Assembly: GCF_019424165.1 (NCBI RefSeq)
Contig: NZ_JAHZAA010000004.1
Location: 1 to 57,656 of the forward strand
Reading direction: 5' to 3'
DNA from: Desulfovibrio sp.
GTDB lineage: Bacteria; Desulfobacterota; Desulfovibrionia; Desulfovibrionales; Desulfovibrionaceae
Length of the DNA stretch: 57,656 bases
Below the pieces are notes generated by a model. The model was not told where the DNA came from, did not search any database, and worked only from the letters and a program-made list of their open reading frames with translations. Positions 6,916-15,267 of the stretch are shown piece by piece. The number at the start of each line of letters is the position of its first letter. Position 1 is the stretch's first letter. The position numbers were made by a program, and so were the translations under genes.

Positions 6916-7102
6916 TTAAACGCGGGCCTTCGTTACTTTCTTCCTTACAGGTCTGGTCTTTTTGGCTTCAAGCCGTGGTGTCTGGTCTGGCGGCGTGTGT
7001 GCAAACTCAAAGTGAACATAGAGCTTGATGAAGGCATGATGGTCCAGGGCCGCTAGTTGCTCGTCCGTGAGCGGCGCGTTTCAGGCGTTCCAGTATGTCC
7101 AT
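6916..7102 (-). pseudogene. Broken small gene of unknown function
   Basis: Reading the minus strand from an ATG at 7102 gives MDILERLK. A one-base shift then gives PLTDEQLAALDHHAFIKLYV followed by a basic tail (KKTRPVRKKVTKARV) and a TAA at 6916-6918. The composition of the second part is protein-like while no single frame covers the whole. I do not recognise the family. The rest of 6800-7220 holds nothing else I can support, apart from a 13-bp motif at 7153-7165 that also occurs, inverted, at the right end of the IS1111-group element. Confidence 0.35.
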
Positions 7103-7223
7103 TCGCTTAAAAAGCCAGCGGCAACAAGTTGGAGGGTGTAAGAAATTTTGTGTAATCGGCTAATCATGTTACCCCGGTAATCTCCCCATATAACAGCAAT
7201 GCCCGAAGGCCGCTTTTAAGCCG

Positions 7224-8279
7224 TCACCCAATCCGATACCACACCCCTCTGCCCTTGCCCTGCATGGTCAACTGCTTGTTTTCCACCAACTTGCGGAAGT
7301 GATCTTTCAAGGTGTTGCGACTGGCTCCGGTCAGAATGAGCATATCTTTGATTGTCACCCTGCCGTGTGCGCGGGCGTATTCCAAAATCTGTAAAGAGAG
7401 TTTCGGCAGCGCGGCCAGTACGATATGTTCTTGCTTCACCTTCTTTTCCAGACGTTTCATTTGTTGGTGAAGGGCGCGGAGGAAAAACAATAGCCAAGGC
7501 TGCCAGTTGGGGGTATCGGTGCGGATCGTTGTTTGCGTTTGGCGCAGGGCCAGATAATAGCTCTCTTTGCTGTTCTCGATAATGCTTTCCAGCGAGCTAT
7601 ATGGCGTGTAAGCATAGCCGCAACGCAGCAGCAGAAGGGTCGTCAGGATGCGGGATAAGCGCCCGTTACCGTCCTGGAATGGATGGATGGCAAGAAAAGT
7701 CACGGTAAAGATGCCGATAACCAGTAGGGGGTGCAGGCTTTTGGTTTCCAGCGCGGCATTTGTCCATTCAATCAGCTTGCGCATGAGCCGGGGGGTATCA
7801 AGAGGCGTGGCGGTTTCAAAGACGATGCCGATTTGCTGGCCCTGGCCGTCAAAGGCCGCCACATTGTTTGAGGAAGTCTTGTAATTGCCGCGATGGCGCT
7901 CGTCTTTGTCGCTGTGGCAAAGTAGATCCCGGTGGAGTTGGCGGACATGGTTTTCCGTCAGCGGAATGAATTCCCAAGACTGAAATATTTGCTCCATGGT
8001 TTCCGCGTATCCGGCAATCTCCTGCTCGTCACGCGAAGAGAAAGACTGAATGGCAAGATTGGACAGCAGCCTTTCCACTTCGCTGTCCGAAAGCTTGCTG
8101 CCCTCAATGCGGGTGGAGGAACCTATGCTCTCAATTGTGGCGACCCGGCGCAGAGCCAAAAGCCGCTCTGGGGCGAGAGTCCCCAAGGCTTTCCATGCGC
8201 CTTTGAATTCGTCAATTTCGGCAATCAGGCCAAGGAAGTCGGACGTGATGCACAGCGAGTCGATACTTATCATACCCAT
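7224..8279 (-). CDS. Fic-domain protein with N-terminal inhibitory motif and C-terminal winged helix
   Basis: The product is about 351 residues from the ATG at 8279 (or 8273). Near residues 50-57 the SSTRIEG stretch fits the (S/T)xxxE(G/N) inhibitory motif of class II Fic proteins, which blocks ATP binding. The catalytic loop HPFQDGNGRLSR holds the active His and the anion-binding loop. The last ~70 residues (ILEYARAHGRVTIKDMLILT...GKGRGVWYRIG) form a winged helix. Such proteins transfer AMP to a target protein and may regulate their own gene. A longer reading to 8420 would translate the upstream GGGTGT repeats, so I prefer the internal start. Confidence 0.9.
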   Translation of the reverse strand: MGMISIDSLCITSDFLGLIAEIDEFKGAWKALGTLAPERLLALRRVATIESIGSSTRIEGSKLSDSEVERLLSNLAIQSFSSRDEQEIAGYAETMEQIFQSWEFIPLTENHVRQLHRDLLCHSDKDERHRGNYKTSSNNVAAFDGQGQQIGIVFETATPLDTPRLMRKLIEWTNAALETKSLHPLLVIGIFTVTFLAIHPFQDGNGRLSRILTTLLLLRCGYAYTPYSSLESIIENSKESYYLALRQTQTTIRTDTPNWQPWLLFFLRALHQQMKRLEKKVKQEHIVLAALPKLSLQILEYARAHGRVTIKDMLILTGASRNTLKDHFRKLVENKQLTMQGKGRGVWYRIG

Positions 8280-8280
8280 T

Positions 8281-8325
8281 AATACACCCACAAACACCCA
8301 ATTAGTCAAGCCGCAAATACACCCA
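8281..8325. promoter_or_regulatory. Three ACACCCA repeats just upstream of the Fic gene
   Basis: AATACACCCA occurs at 8281-8290 and 8316-8325, with a related AAACACCCA at 8292-8300. In minus-strand orientation they read TGGGTGT(A/T)TT. They lie immediately before the preferred start codon and are plausible operator half-sites for the Fic protein's own winged helix. Confidence 0.5.
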
Positions 8326-8552
8326 TTTCCATCTATTTCTATGTTTTTGTACTGATTTGCATGGCCAAAGGTGCATAAAAGGTTTGGTTCTTCGACGCGG
8401 CGTGTGGAATTCGACTTCATTAACTACAACTAAAATCCTGCATGCTCATCCTCCAATCAGGGAGGTGCAGGTATGCTTGCATTGTCACCTGCGGGGGAAA
8501 CAAACAGGAATAGACCGCTCCTATCAAAAATCTTGATACAAAGTCACCTAAG

Positions 8553-8585
8553 TGGGGTCAAACTAGGGGGTCAAAGTGCGGGGTC
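8553..8585. repeat. Three GGGGTCA repeats with exact 13-bp spacing
   Basis: Copies start at 8553, 8566 and 8579. Phased short repeats like this occur as terminal transposase-binding sites of some insertion sequences (IS21-like ends) or as iterons. No gene is present in 8430-8650. Confidence 0.5.
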
Positions 8586-8655
8586 ATAGACAAATTTTCT
8601 AAAAAATATTATCAATAATTACAGGCTGTTTTTAACGCGATGGTGTCGCGGTGCC

Positions 8656-8675
8656 TATTCTCCCCTTCGCCACCA
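8656..8675 (+). other. 3'-end fragment of a tRNA or tmRNA gene (probable attachment site)
   Basis: The segment ending CCCCTTCGCCACCA looks like the last bases of a T arm, an acceptor strand and the encoded CCA. No matching 5' half is present upstream. A terminator follows 13 bp later and an integrase remnant about 220 bp later, the usual order at P4-type integration sites. Confidence 0.45.
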
Positions 8676-8688
8676 TAAAGGAATCAAC

Positions 8689-8733
8689 ATAAATCCCGTG
8701 AGGTCTTTAAGCCTTGCGGGATTTATGTTTTTT
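8689..8733 (+). terminator. Rho-independent terminator after the tRNA/tmRNA fragment
   Basis: ATAAATCCCG (8689-8698) pairs with CGGGATTTAT (8717-8726), followed by GTTTTTT. Confidence 0.8.
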
Positions 8734-8897
8734 GGCGTATGGCAAGTTTTATGTGCTGATCTAACGCCCACGAACAGCACGTAAAGGGCGATTTTTAAAA
8801 GGTATTTTTGACCAGGGTCTATAGAGTTTAAAAATACCGTTATCCGCAAATTCTCGCGCAAAGGATTGCGCCACTCCGCTGGCTGGTGGCCGGTGCC

Positions 8898-9140
8898 ATG
8901 TTACGCAAACTGAAATCCGACGGTACACCAACCAAACTTACCGATTTGAATTTGTATTTCTATGTTGCGCCTCCAACTGGGTGCTCCTCAGGTCGACGGT
9001 TTACCGCTTCGCCGGGACGTGGTGGCTTTGAATTTCAACGTATAAGTTTGTGGGGCCCCAGAAAGACGCTCGCAGCAAGCGGGATGATGGTAAAAGCATC
9101 TGACCAGGGATGTTGACCCCGCCGCACATAAAAAGTGGCT
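8898..9140 (+). pseudogene. P4-type tyrosine integrase, N-terminal remnant with several frameshifts
   Basis: Pieces of the N-terminal arm-binding domain (DUF4102 type) can be read in successive frames. They are KLKSDGTPTKLTDLNLYFYV then APPTG from 8900, YRFAG near 9005, KDARSKRDDGKSI near 9063, and VDPAAHKKW near 9111-9138. The order and spacing match intact integrases of this type. The catalytic domain is absent or unrecognisable. The gene reads away from the tRNA/tmRNA-like fragment, as in real islands. The interval 9141-9517 shows no gene I can support. Confidence 0.6.
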
Positions 9141-9517
9141 AGGGCTGAGGCAAGGCCGTGACCAGGGCGCAGGCATTAACCTTTTTGGTGGCCGCGTAGG
9201 AATGCTTTACGATCAGGCCAGCTATGCTTTAGTGGGCAAAGTGTGGTCTACCCATGCCGCGCAGCCGCAAAAGCAGGCAAAGGCTGCCCTCACAGTGTCC
9301 TGGTCTCATACCATGATCAGGCCGAGAAGGCTGCCGTCATGCGGATGCGTTTTAGAAGATTGATCAAGCAACTACGGCCGGATAATTTCGGGCTGCCGTA
9401 TAAACGATATAGCTGTACACACCGGGCCATAATGTTGCGGCATTTTGAAGTGGGTGCTACGAGATGATGCATGGGATCTTTGAAAAATAGCCTTATAATC
9501 CATATGGATCGAATCGC

Positions 9518-10288
9518 GTGATGACTGAAAAAGGTACTTTGCAGATGTTTAAAGAATACGGAAAATTAAGCACAAGGCTGTATGAACACACAAAGCCAGT
9601 TGGCTATTCTATTAATGGAGATATTGAGTACTATGCCAAGAAATTGAAGAATTTATCTGGGCGTGTTCTGGAGGCCGGCGTAGGAACAGGACGAATTTTG
9701 ATACCTCTTGTTAAAAAATCGATCACGATCGATGGGGTGGACATTTCGGATGACATGCTTGGGCAATGCAAAGTTAATATGGAAAAACATGATATTGCCG
9801 CAAATATTTATAAACAGGATTTAACGAAACTATCTCTGCCGCACAAATACGGTGCCATTATAATGCCGACAGGCAGTTTTTGCCTTTTGCCTAAAGTACA
9901 GGTGCAAGAAATCTTGATTGGATTCTATAATCAGCTAGATGACGGCGGAAAACTGATTGTTGATCTGGAAATGCCTACAGATTTTCGGGAAGGGGAGAGC
10001 ACTACATCCCATTTTCCCCTCTCTGCGGATACCGGAATCCTCCTTACAGTTTTCAATGAAACAATCGATTGGTTTGCGCAAAAAGTGTCGTCTGTATATC
10101 GATACGAGTTAATAGAGCGCGGTGCAGTGACACAAACAGAGATTTCGCATTTTGTGCTGTATTGGTATGGGATTACAGAATTTGAAATGCTGCTGGCGCG
10201 TTCCGGATTTAAACGCTTTGAGCACGAAATAGGGTACGGAAACAGTCAATCCCAGATTGTCACCTTTACCGCCTTTAAGAATAAGTAA
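9518..10288 (+). CDS. SAM-dependent class I methyltransferase, probably acquired
   Basis: This protein of up to 256 residues has the class I fold. The SAM-binding loop is VLEAGVGTGRILIPL (about residues 50-64), an acidic ribose-binding residue lies in IDGVDISDDM, and motif IV is near AIIMPTGSFCLLP. The C-terminal half fits methyltransferases of UbiE/Methyltransf_25 type that act on small molecules. The substrate is unknown. An internal ATG at 9545 (MFKEYGKL...) is an equally good start. The gene is much richer in A and T than the backbone gene that follows four bases past its stop, which suggests transfer. It ends the accessory region. Confidence 0.75.
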   Translation: MMTEKGTLQMFKEYGKLSTRLYEHTKPVGYSINGDIEYYAKKLKNLSGRVLEAGVGTGRILIPLVKKSITIDGVDISDDMLGQCKVNMEKHDIAANIYKQDLTKLSLPHKYGAIIMPTGSFCLLPKVQVQEILIGFYNQLDDGGKLIVDLEMPTDFREGESTTSHFPLSADTGILLTVFNETIDWFAQKVSSVYRYELIERGAVTQTEISHFVLYWYGITEFEMLLARSGFKRFEHEIGYGNSQSQIVTFTAFKNK

Positions 10289-10292
10289 ATGC

Positions 10293-11750
10293 TTACGCCG
10301 GTACAGCCCCGCCCCGTGCCTCCAGCAGGCGCAGGAGTTCGGCGGTCTTGTCTTCCAGCAGGGCGCGGTTGCCTCGGCTTTCCACGTTGAGGCGCAGCAG
10401 CGGCTCGGTATTGGACATGCGCAGGTTGAAGCGCCAGTCCGCAAATTCCAGATTCACGCCATCCATGCTGTCTTCGTAAAGGGCATGGGGGGCGTACTGC
10501 TTCCGCACAAGCTGCATAAGGGCGGGGGCATCCTGCACGCGGCGGTTGATCTCGCCGCTGCACGGGTAGGCGGCCATGCGCTCGGCCACAAGCTCGGCCA
10601 GGGAACGGCCCGTGCGGTGCAGCAGCGTTGCCACCAGCAACCAGGGCAGCATGCCCGAATCACAGTAGGCAAAGTCCCTAAAATAGTGGTGGGCGCTCAT
10701 TTCGCCGCCGTATACGGCGTCTTCGGCCCGCATGCGTTCTTTCATGAAGGCATGGCCTGTTTTGCCCATGACAGGCTGGCCGCCTGCGGCCAGCACAACT
10801 TCGCGAGTGTTCCAGTAAACCCGCGTGTCGTGCACGATCTTGCCGCCGGGAGCGCGGCGCAGCAGTTCCTGAGCCAGCAGGCCGATGCAGTAGTAGCCCT
10901 CAATGAAATTGCCGTCGCTGTCGTAAAAAAAGCAGCGGTCAAAGTCTCCGTCCCAGGCAATGCCCATATCCGCCCCGGCTTCGCGCACGGCTGCGGCAGT
11001 GGCGGCGCGGCGCTCCGGCAAAAGCGGATTGGGTACGCCGTTGGGAAACGAGCCGTCAGGCTCCATATGCAGACAGGTGAAATCAAAGGGCAGGCTTTTC
11101 ACCAGGTCGCGCAGCACAAGGCCCGCACAGCCGTTGCCCGCATCGGCTACAATCTTGAGCGGCTTGCGCCCCGGAGCCGCACCAAGCTGCCCCGCGCCGC
11201 TGTAGGCGAGAAGCCAGCGTACATACTCAGCCCGGAAAGAAGCCACATGCAGCGCAGGAGATGCTGTATCCGCAGCGTGGGGATGGCCGCCGCCCGCCAG
11301 CAGTTCCGCCACCCGGTCACGCAGGGCAAACAGGCCGGAATCGCCGCTCACGGGGATGGCCCCACCGCGCACGAGCTTGAAGCCGTTTTCATCAGCCGGG
11401 TTATGGCTGCCAGTGATCATGATGCCTGCGTCAAAAGGGCCGTCAGCAGGCGGAGTAGCCGCCTGGCTTGCGGCCGGATTGGCGTCATGGTTGGCGGCGG
11501 CATAATACATTTCTTCTGTGCCGCAGAGGCCGATATCCGTAACACTGGCCCCGGCCTCGCGCAGGCCGTTTGCCAGGGCGTCACGCAGGAGCGGCCCGGA
11601 AAGGCGGGCATCGCGCCCCAGCACAACACGGTTTGCGCCCAGCACTTCCGCCACAGCCCGTCCAAGGGCATGCGCCAGAGGGGCATTCAGGACATCAGGC
11701 ACGCGACCACGGATATCATAGGCTTTGAAACAGGGGAGGAGAGTGCTCAT
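10293..11750 (-). CDS. manB: Phosphomannomutase/phosphoglucomutase
   Basis: This 485-residue protein has the four-domain alpha-D-phosphohexomutase fold. The start motif is CFKAYDIRGR, the phosphoserine loop is GIMITGSHNPADENGFKL, the metal-binding loop is WDGDFDRCFF, the sugar-binding loop is GGEMSAHHYF, and the phosphate-binding end is RMSNTEPLLRLNVES. It interconverts hexose 6- and 1-phosphates and supplies GDP-mannose or glucose-1-phosphate for surface polysaccharide. It is a single gene, minus strand, between the acquired methyltransferase and the nimR-like gene. The symbol manB is by family. The sequence does not separate mannose from glucose preference. Confidence 0.9.
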   Translation of the reverse strand: MSTLLPCFKAYDIRGRVPDVLNAPLAHALGRAVAEVLGANRVVLGRDARLSGPLLRDALANGLREAGASVTDIGLCGTEEMYYAAANHDANPAASQAATPPADGPFDAGIMITGSHNPADENGFKLVRGGAIPVSGDSGLFALRDRVAELLAGGGHPHAADTASPALHVASFRAEYVRWLLAYSGAGQLGAAPGRKPLKIVADAGNGCAGLVLRDLVKSLPFDFTCLHMEPDGSFPNGVPNPLLPERRAATAAAVREAGADMGIAWDGDFDRCFFYDSDGNFIEGYYCIGLLAQELLRRAPGGKIVHDTRVYWNTREVVLAAGGQPVMGKTGHAFMKERMRAEDAVYGGEMSAHHYFRDFAYCDSGMLPWLLVATLLHRTGRSLAELVAERMAAYPCSGEINRRVQDAPALMQLVRKQYAPHALYEDSMDGVNLEFADWRFNLRMSNTEPLLRLNVESRGNRALLEDKTAELLRLLEARGGAVPA

Positions 11751-12052
11751 GCGGTTCCTTGGCTTTGGCGCGCTTGGCGCGCGACTGTCGTAAAACAGGT
11801 ATGGTGGGCATTGTTGTAGCCAACTTGAGCGGCTTTTGCCAAGCCTGTTTTATGCTGCAATGCGTAGGAACAGGGCAGGCCGCAATGCCGGAAAAGTGTT
11901 CTGCCAGACAGCCTGACAACAGCGCTCAAGTTTACCGTGTGCGTATGTGGCGACAGGTCTGGCTGATGGCGCATGCGGGTGAGAGGTAAGGAGCAAAAGC
12001 TGCCGGTCCGCTCTGTTGCCATCGGCCCTTTGTGCCGGAGGCCTCGGCTCCC

Positions 12053-12063
12053 GGGGGGGGGGG
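12053..12063. repeat. Run of eleven G residues
   Basis: A homopolymer G11 lies 22 bp beyond the stop of the nimR-like gene. The rest of 11751-12084 shows no gene. Such tracts mutate by slippage, but here it is outside the coding frame. It could also be a sequencing-difficult spot. Confidence 0.7.
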
Positions 12064-12084
12064 CGGACGGGCGTCAGAATGTTT

Positions 12085-12897
12085 TCAGCTCTCGGGCTCC
12101 GTTCCGGGCGATGTGAAATATTTTTGAACATACCTCGCCGGTGAAACGCCCAGAGCTTTTTTGAACATGGTGATAAAGGCCGTGACGGATTCGTAGCCCA
12201 GGTTCCAGGCGGCCTGTTGCACGCTGATGCCGTCCGACAGCATCTGAATGGCCATAACCAGAAGAAGCTGTTGCCGCCAGCGCCCGAAAGACAGGCCCGT
12301 TTCCCTGACCACCAGCCGCGCCAGAGAGCGGCGGCTCATGCCGATGTATCTGGCCCAGTCAGAAAGGTTTTTCCGTTCCGCCGGGGCCTCGGTGATGCTT
12401 TCCGCAATGGACTGCAAACGGCTGTCTGACGACACCGGCAGGCGCAGTCCGGTTGCGGGCATACGTGCCAGCTCGTCAAGAAGCACCTGAATAAGGCGTT
12501 CGCTGCGCTCTGTGTATATGCCTTCGGGCGGCAGCGCGGCGACATGTTTGATCAGTTCACGCACCAACGGTGATATGGACAGGGTGCAGCATGTGGCAGG
12601 AAGCAGCCGGATGTGTTCCTGGCGAATAAAGAGCAGGCACACGCTGGATCGTGCTGTTATCCGGTTGCAGTGGGGAGTGTTGGGCGGAACCCATACCGCG
12701 CACTGCGGCGGAACCAGCCAGAGGTCCTCAAAAACCCTGCATGCCGTGCTGCCGCGCAGTGTAAGCAGCAGTTGCCCGGCGGTGTGCTGGTGCGTTGGCA
12801 TTTCGTATTCATTGCGGACGACATCCACTTTTCTGGCCGTAACCGGAATATCCCACTGGTCGGGTGAAAAAACTGCCAGTAATTCTTTTAGTGACAC
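12085..12897 (-). CDS. nimR: AraC-family regulator, NimR-like
   Basis: This 270-residue protein has an N-terminal cupin (EMPTHQHTAGQLLLTLRG, then VPPQCAVWVPPNTPHCNRIT). The C-terminal pair of helix-turn-helix motifs (residues ~175-262) includes LSDWARYIGMSRRSLARLV and VQQAAWNLGYESVTAFITMF then KKALGVSPARY. The short cupin and divergent orientation to a CynX-type MFS transporter match the Escherichia coli NimR (YeaM)/NimT pair, in which NimR controls the transporter gene from the shared intergenic region. The effector here is unknown. The symbol is by synteny and family. Confidence 0.75.
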   Translation of the reverse strand: MSLKELLAVFSPDQWDIPVTARKVDVVRNEYEMPTHQHTAGQLLLTLRGSTACRVFEDLWLVPPQCAVWVPPNTPHCNRITARSSVCLLFIRQEHIRLLPATCCTLSISPLVRELIKHVAALPPEGIYTERSERLIQVLLDELARMPATGLRLPVSSDSRLQSIAESITEAPAERKNLSDWARYIGMSRRSLARLVVRETGLSFGRWRQQLLLVMAIQMLSDGISVQQAAWNLGYESVTAFITMFKKALGVSPARYVQKYFTSPGTEPES

Positions 12898-12970
12898 TTA
12901 TGGCCTCTTTTAGATATTCATTGGCATAATCGCTAAATTAAATCAAAAAGAAAAATGGCATAGTGGCCCT

Positions 12971-12993
12971 CTGATCCTGAGTATCCAGATCAG
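12971..12993. promoter_or_regulatory. Inverted repeat in the nimR-nimT intergenic region
   Basis: CTGATC (12971-12976) and GATCAG (12988-12993) form an inverted pair 28 bp upstream of the nimT-like start. It lies in the only space shared by the two divergent genes and is a reasonable operator candidate. Confidence 0.4.
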
Positions 12994-13020
12994 TAATTCA
13001 CACGCAGTATTGAGGGTTTC

Positions 13021-14217
13021 ATGAGTGTTAAAAAAACGCCCGAAGCAAGACGGCAGGTCATGCTTGCTGTGGGTATTTTATGTATTGCCACGTGTTTGCG
13101 GGCTCCTTTTACGAGCATGGGGCCGTTGCTGGAAATTGTGCAGAAAGCGCTTCATCTCAGCACCGCGGCAACGGGCCTTGTCAATGCGCTGCCGCTGCTG
13201 GCATTCGCAACAGTATCTCCACTGGCTCCGGCCATAAGCAGAAAGATCGGGCTTGAGCGGGCGCTGGGCCTGGCTCTTTTTTTGATAGGCGGCGGAACTG
13301 TCCTGCGCTCTCTGGGGCATGGCTGGAGCCTGTACGCGGGAACGATCTTGATCGGCTGCGGCATAGCCGTAGGCAACGTTCTGCTGCCAAGCCTTGTGAA
13401 GCGGGATTTCCCCGGCTCCATTGCCAGGCTTACGGCACTATACGCATTAACTATGGGTATAAGCGCGGCATTGGGGTCCGCTCTGGTGGTTCCGCTGGCG
13501 CAGTCTTTCGGTTGGGGGTGGGAGTTCGCCGCCGGCTCCCTGCTTTTGCTGCCTCTGGGGGCCGGGGTGGTGTGGTTGCCGCAACTGGCTGCGCGCAACT
13601 GCGGCGCGGGCAAAATCCAGGAAGAGCCGCGCGGCGCCCCCTTGTGGAAATCCGCCCTGGCGTGGCAGGTGACGCTGTTTTTCGGTCTGACTTCATTGAC
13701 GTACTATATCTGCGTAAGCTGGTTGCCTGCCTTGCTCATCAGCGCCGGATTCACAGACGCCGAGGCCGGAAACATTCATGGCGTGATGCAACTGGCCTCA
13801 GCGGCTCCGGGGCTGTTGCTTATTCCGGTTGTCGGCCGGATGAAAGACCAGCGGCTCATCGCGGCGGCCGTTGCGGGCGTCGCCGCTTTGGGCGCAGCCG
13901 GGCTGGCGGCGTTGCCGGGCCTGGCGCTCATATGGGGAAGCTGCATAGGCTTTGGCGCAGGGGCGGCGATTATTCTCGGGCTCATGTTTATCGGCTTGCG
14001 GACCAATAATACCTTTCAGGCGGCAGCCTTGTCGGGCATGTCCCAAAGTATGGGCTATCTGCTTGCGTCTTGCGGCCCCATAGGTGCCGGGGCGGTGTAT
14101 GACATGACGCAAAGCTGGGCGGCGGTGTTTTATGGCTGCGCCGTTCTCTGCATCCTTTTGGGGCTGATCGGGCTGGGCGCTGGACGCGATATGCGTATCG
14201 GCGAAAAAAAGCAGTAA
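13021..14217 (+). CDS. nimT: MFS transporter of the CynX/NimT family
   Basis: This 398-residue, very hydrophobic protein has about 12 predicted membrane spans. The first has the CynX-type sequence ATCLRAPFTSMGPLLE. A cytoplasmic MFS loop motif near residue 75 (ISRKIGLERALGLAL) and an internal-repeat loop (VVGRMKDQRLIA) are visible. The family exports or imports small organic anions. E. coli CynX goes with cyanate metabolism and NimT with resistance to 2-nitroimidazole. Given the NimR-like regulator next door, a drug- or metabolite-export role is likely, with the substrate unproven. A terminator follows. Confidence 0.8.
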   Translation: MSVKKTPEARRQVMLAVGILCIATCLRAPFTSMGPLLEIVQKALHLSTAATGLVNALPLLAFATVSPLAPAISRKIGLERALGLALFLIGGGTVLRSLGHGWSLYAGTILIGCGIAVGNVLLPSLVKRDFPGSIARLTALYALTMGISAALGSALVVPLAQSFGWGWEFAAGSLLLLPLGAGVVWLPQLAARNCGAGKIQEEPRGAPLWKSALAWQVTLFFGLTSLTYYICVSWLPALLISAGFTDAEAGNIHGVMQLASAAPGLLLIPVVGRMKDQRLIAAAVAGVAALGAAGLAALPGLALIWGSCIGFGAGAAIILGLMFIGLRTNNTFQAAALSGMSQSMGYLLASCGPIGAGAVYDMTQSWAAVFYGCAVLCILLGLIGLGAGRDMRIGEKKQ

Positions 14218-14237
14218 CGCCAGGCAGGAGCAGGGTT

Positions 14238-14270
14238 CTCTTCCGGGCGGCTTGTGGCCACCCGGAAGAG
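14238..14270 (+). terminator. Terminator after nimT-like gene
   Basis: CTCTTCCGGG (14238-14247) pairs perfectly with CCCGGAAGAG (14261-14270). There is little T tract. It lies between convergent genes and may act on both. Confidence 0.6.
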
Positions 14271-14322
14271 GACCGGTTTATGCGGCAAGGGCTGTATGCG
14301 GCAGCGGCTCAAACGCAGCGGC

Positions 14323-15204
14323 TCAGATGTCGAACCACTGTTCGCTTTCAGCGCTGTCCTGATAGTTGTCGAGGTGCTCGCGCAGGCGTGAGGAGCCGCA
14401 GGACGATATATCTCTCCATCTGAGCCGCTGCTCGGGGCTGCTCCAGTCAAGCTCATAGGCGAAGTGCATGCGCACCGCCAGGTGTTCTGTATGTGCTGCG
14501 GGCAGGAAACCCACTTTTTTGCTGAGAAAAATATAGGGAACATCGGTAGGTGGCGGGCTGTCGGGGATCATGTAAAGCAGCAGGTCAGGCTTGCCGGAAA
14601 AGTTTTTCAGCTCCGGCTCCAGCGGCATGAGGGCGCACGCGCCGCGTGCGGAGAGATTCAGTATCTGCGTGTCTGCGATGGGCATATGACTGTGCCGCTG
14701 CAGCAGGGCTTTAAGATCGCACACAAGCTGGGGCAGATGGACCATGCGCATCACGCCCGAAGCGCGGCAATACCGGCTGCGCCACATGATTCTTTTATCG
14801 CGCCGCATGCGGCGCACAAAGCACCTGTTGCACAGGCGCAGGTGTACCTGGCTGATTTCTTCTCTGGCGTTTTTTTTGACCCCCATTACCCGTCCTGCCC
14901 CCCTGTAGCCGAGGCGCTCCACAACCACGGCTCCGTTTCTGGTGTCCAGGCAGAAAAAGAATTCGCACGTATTTACCTGCATTCTGCACCGGCGGGGCAG
15001 CACCTCCCTGTCAAGGACCACAAAAACAGCTTCGCGCCCGGTAACGGAGCGCAGGCGACCGTACAGAATCATGTCTTTCGGGCGTCCCTTCCAGAAAAGG
15101 CAGCAGGCCACTTTCACGAGGGTTTTTTGACTTTGGGCCGCAGCAAAGGCTTTATGGTTGTGCGCATTCCAGATGCAGCTTGTATCACCAGAAAGTACGT
15201 TCAT
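14323..15204 (-). CDS. PilZ-like protein (candidate cyclic-di-GMP receptor)
   Basis: This 293-residue protein is of uncertain family. Near residue 130 there is a basic cluster, RRMRRDKRI, and near 187 NLSARGACAL. Together they fit the RxxxR and (D/N)xSxxG ligand motifs of PilZ domains, though about 50 residues separate them, more than usual. The N-terminal ~120 residues (MILYGRLRSVTGREAVFVVL, then CEFFFCLDT) may be a YcgR-like or unrelated domain. Proximity to an EAL protein and a diguanylate cyclase supports a cyclic-di-GMP link. Without a structure prediction this is tentative. Confidence 0.45.
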   Translation of the reverse strand: MNVLSGDTSCIWNAHNHKAFAAAQSQKTLVKVACCLFWKGRPKDMILYGRLRSVTGREAVFVVLDREVLPRRCRMQVNTCEFFFCLDTRNGAVVVERLGYRGAGRVMGVKKNAREEISQVHLRLCNRCFVRRMRRDKRIMWRSRYCRASGVMRMVHLPQLVCDLKALLQRHSHMPIADTQILNLSARGACALMPLEPELKNFSGKPDLLLYMIPDSPPPTDVPYIFLSKKVGFLPAAHTEHLAVRMHFAYELDWSSPEQRLRWRDISSCGSSRLREHLDNYQDSAESEQWFDI

Positions 15205-15267
15205 TGGGGGGCTGATGGTGGGGTTGCAGGGTCGGGCGCGCGTGCCGCGCTTCGGTGGGCGCCGTGG

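Noticed and set aside
8655..8861. Minus-strand 68-codon frame
   Set aside because: It covers the tRNA/tmRNA-like 3' end and its terminator, which explain the sequence better.
10257..11819. Plus-strand 520-codon open frame opposite the phosphomannomutase gene
   Set aside because: Antisense shadow of a gene with all expected motifs; no ribosome site or domain.
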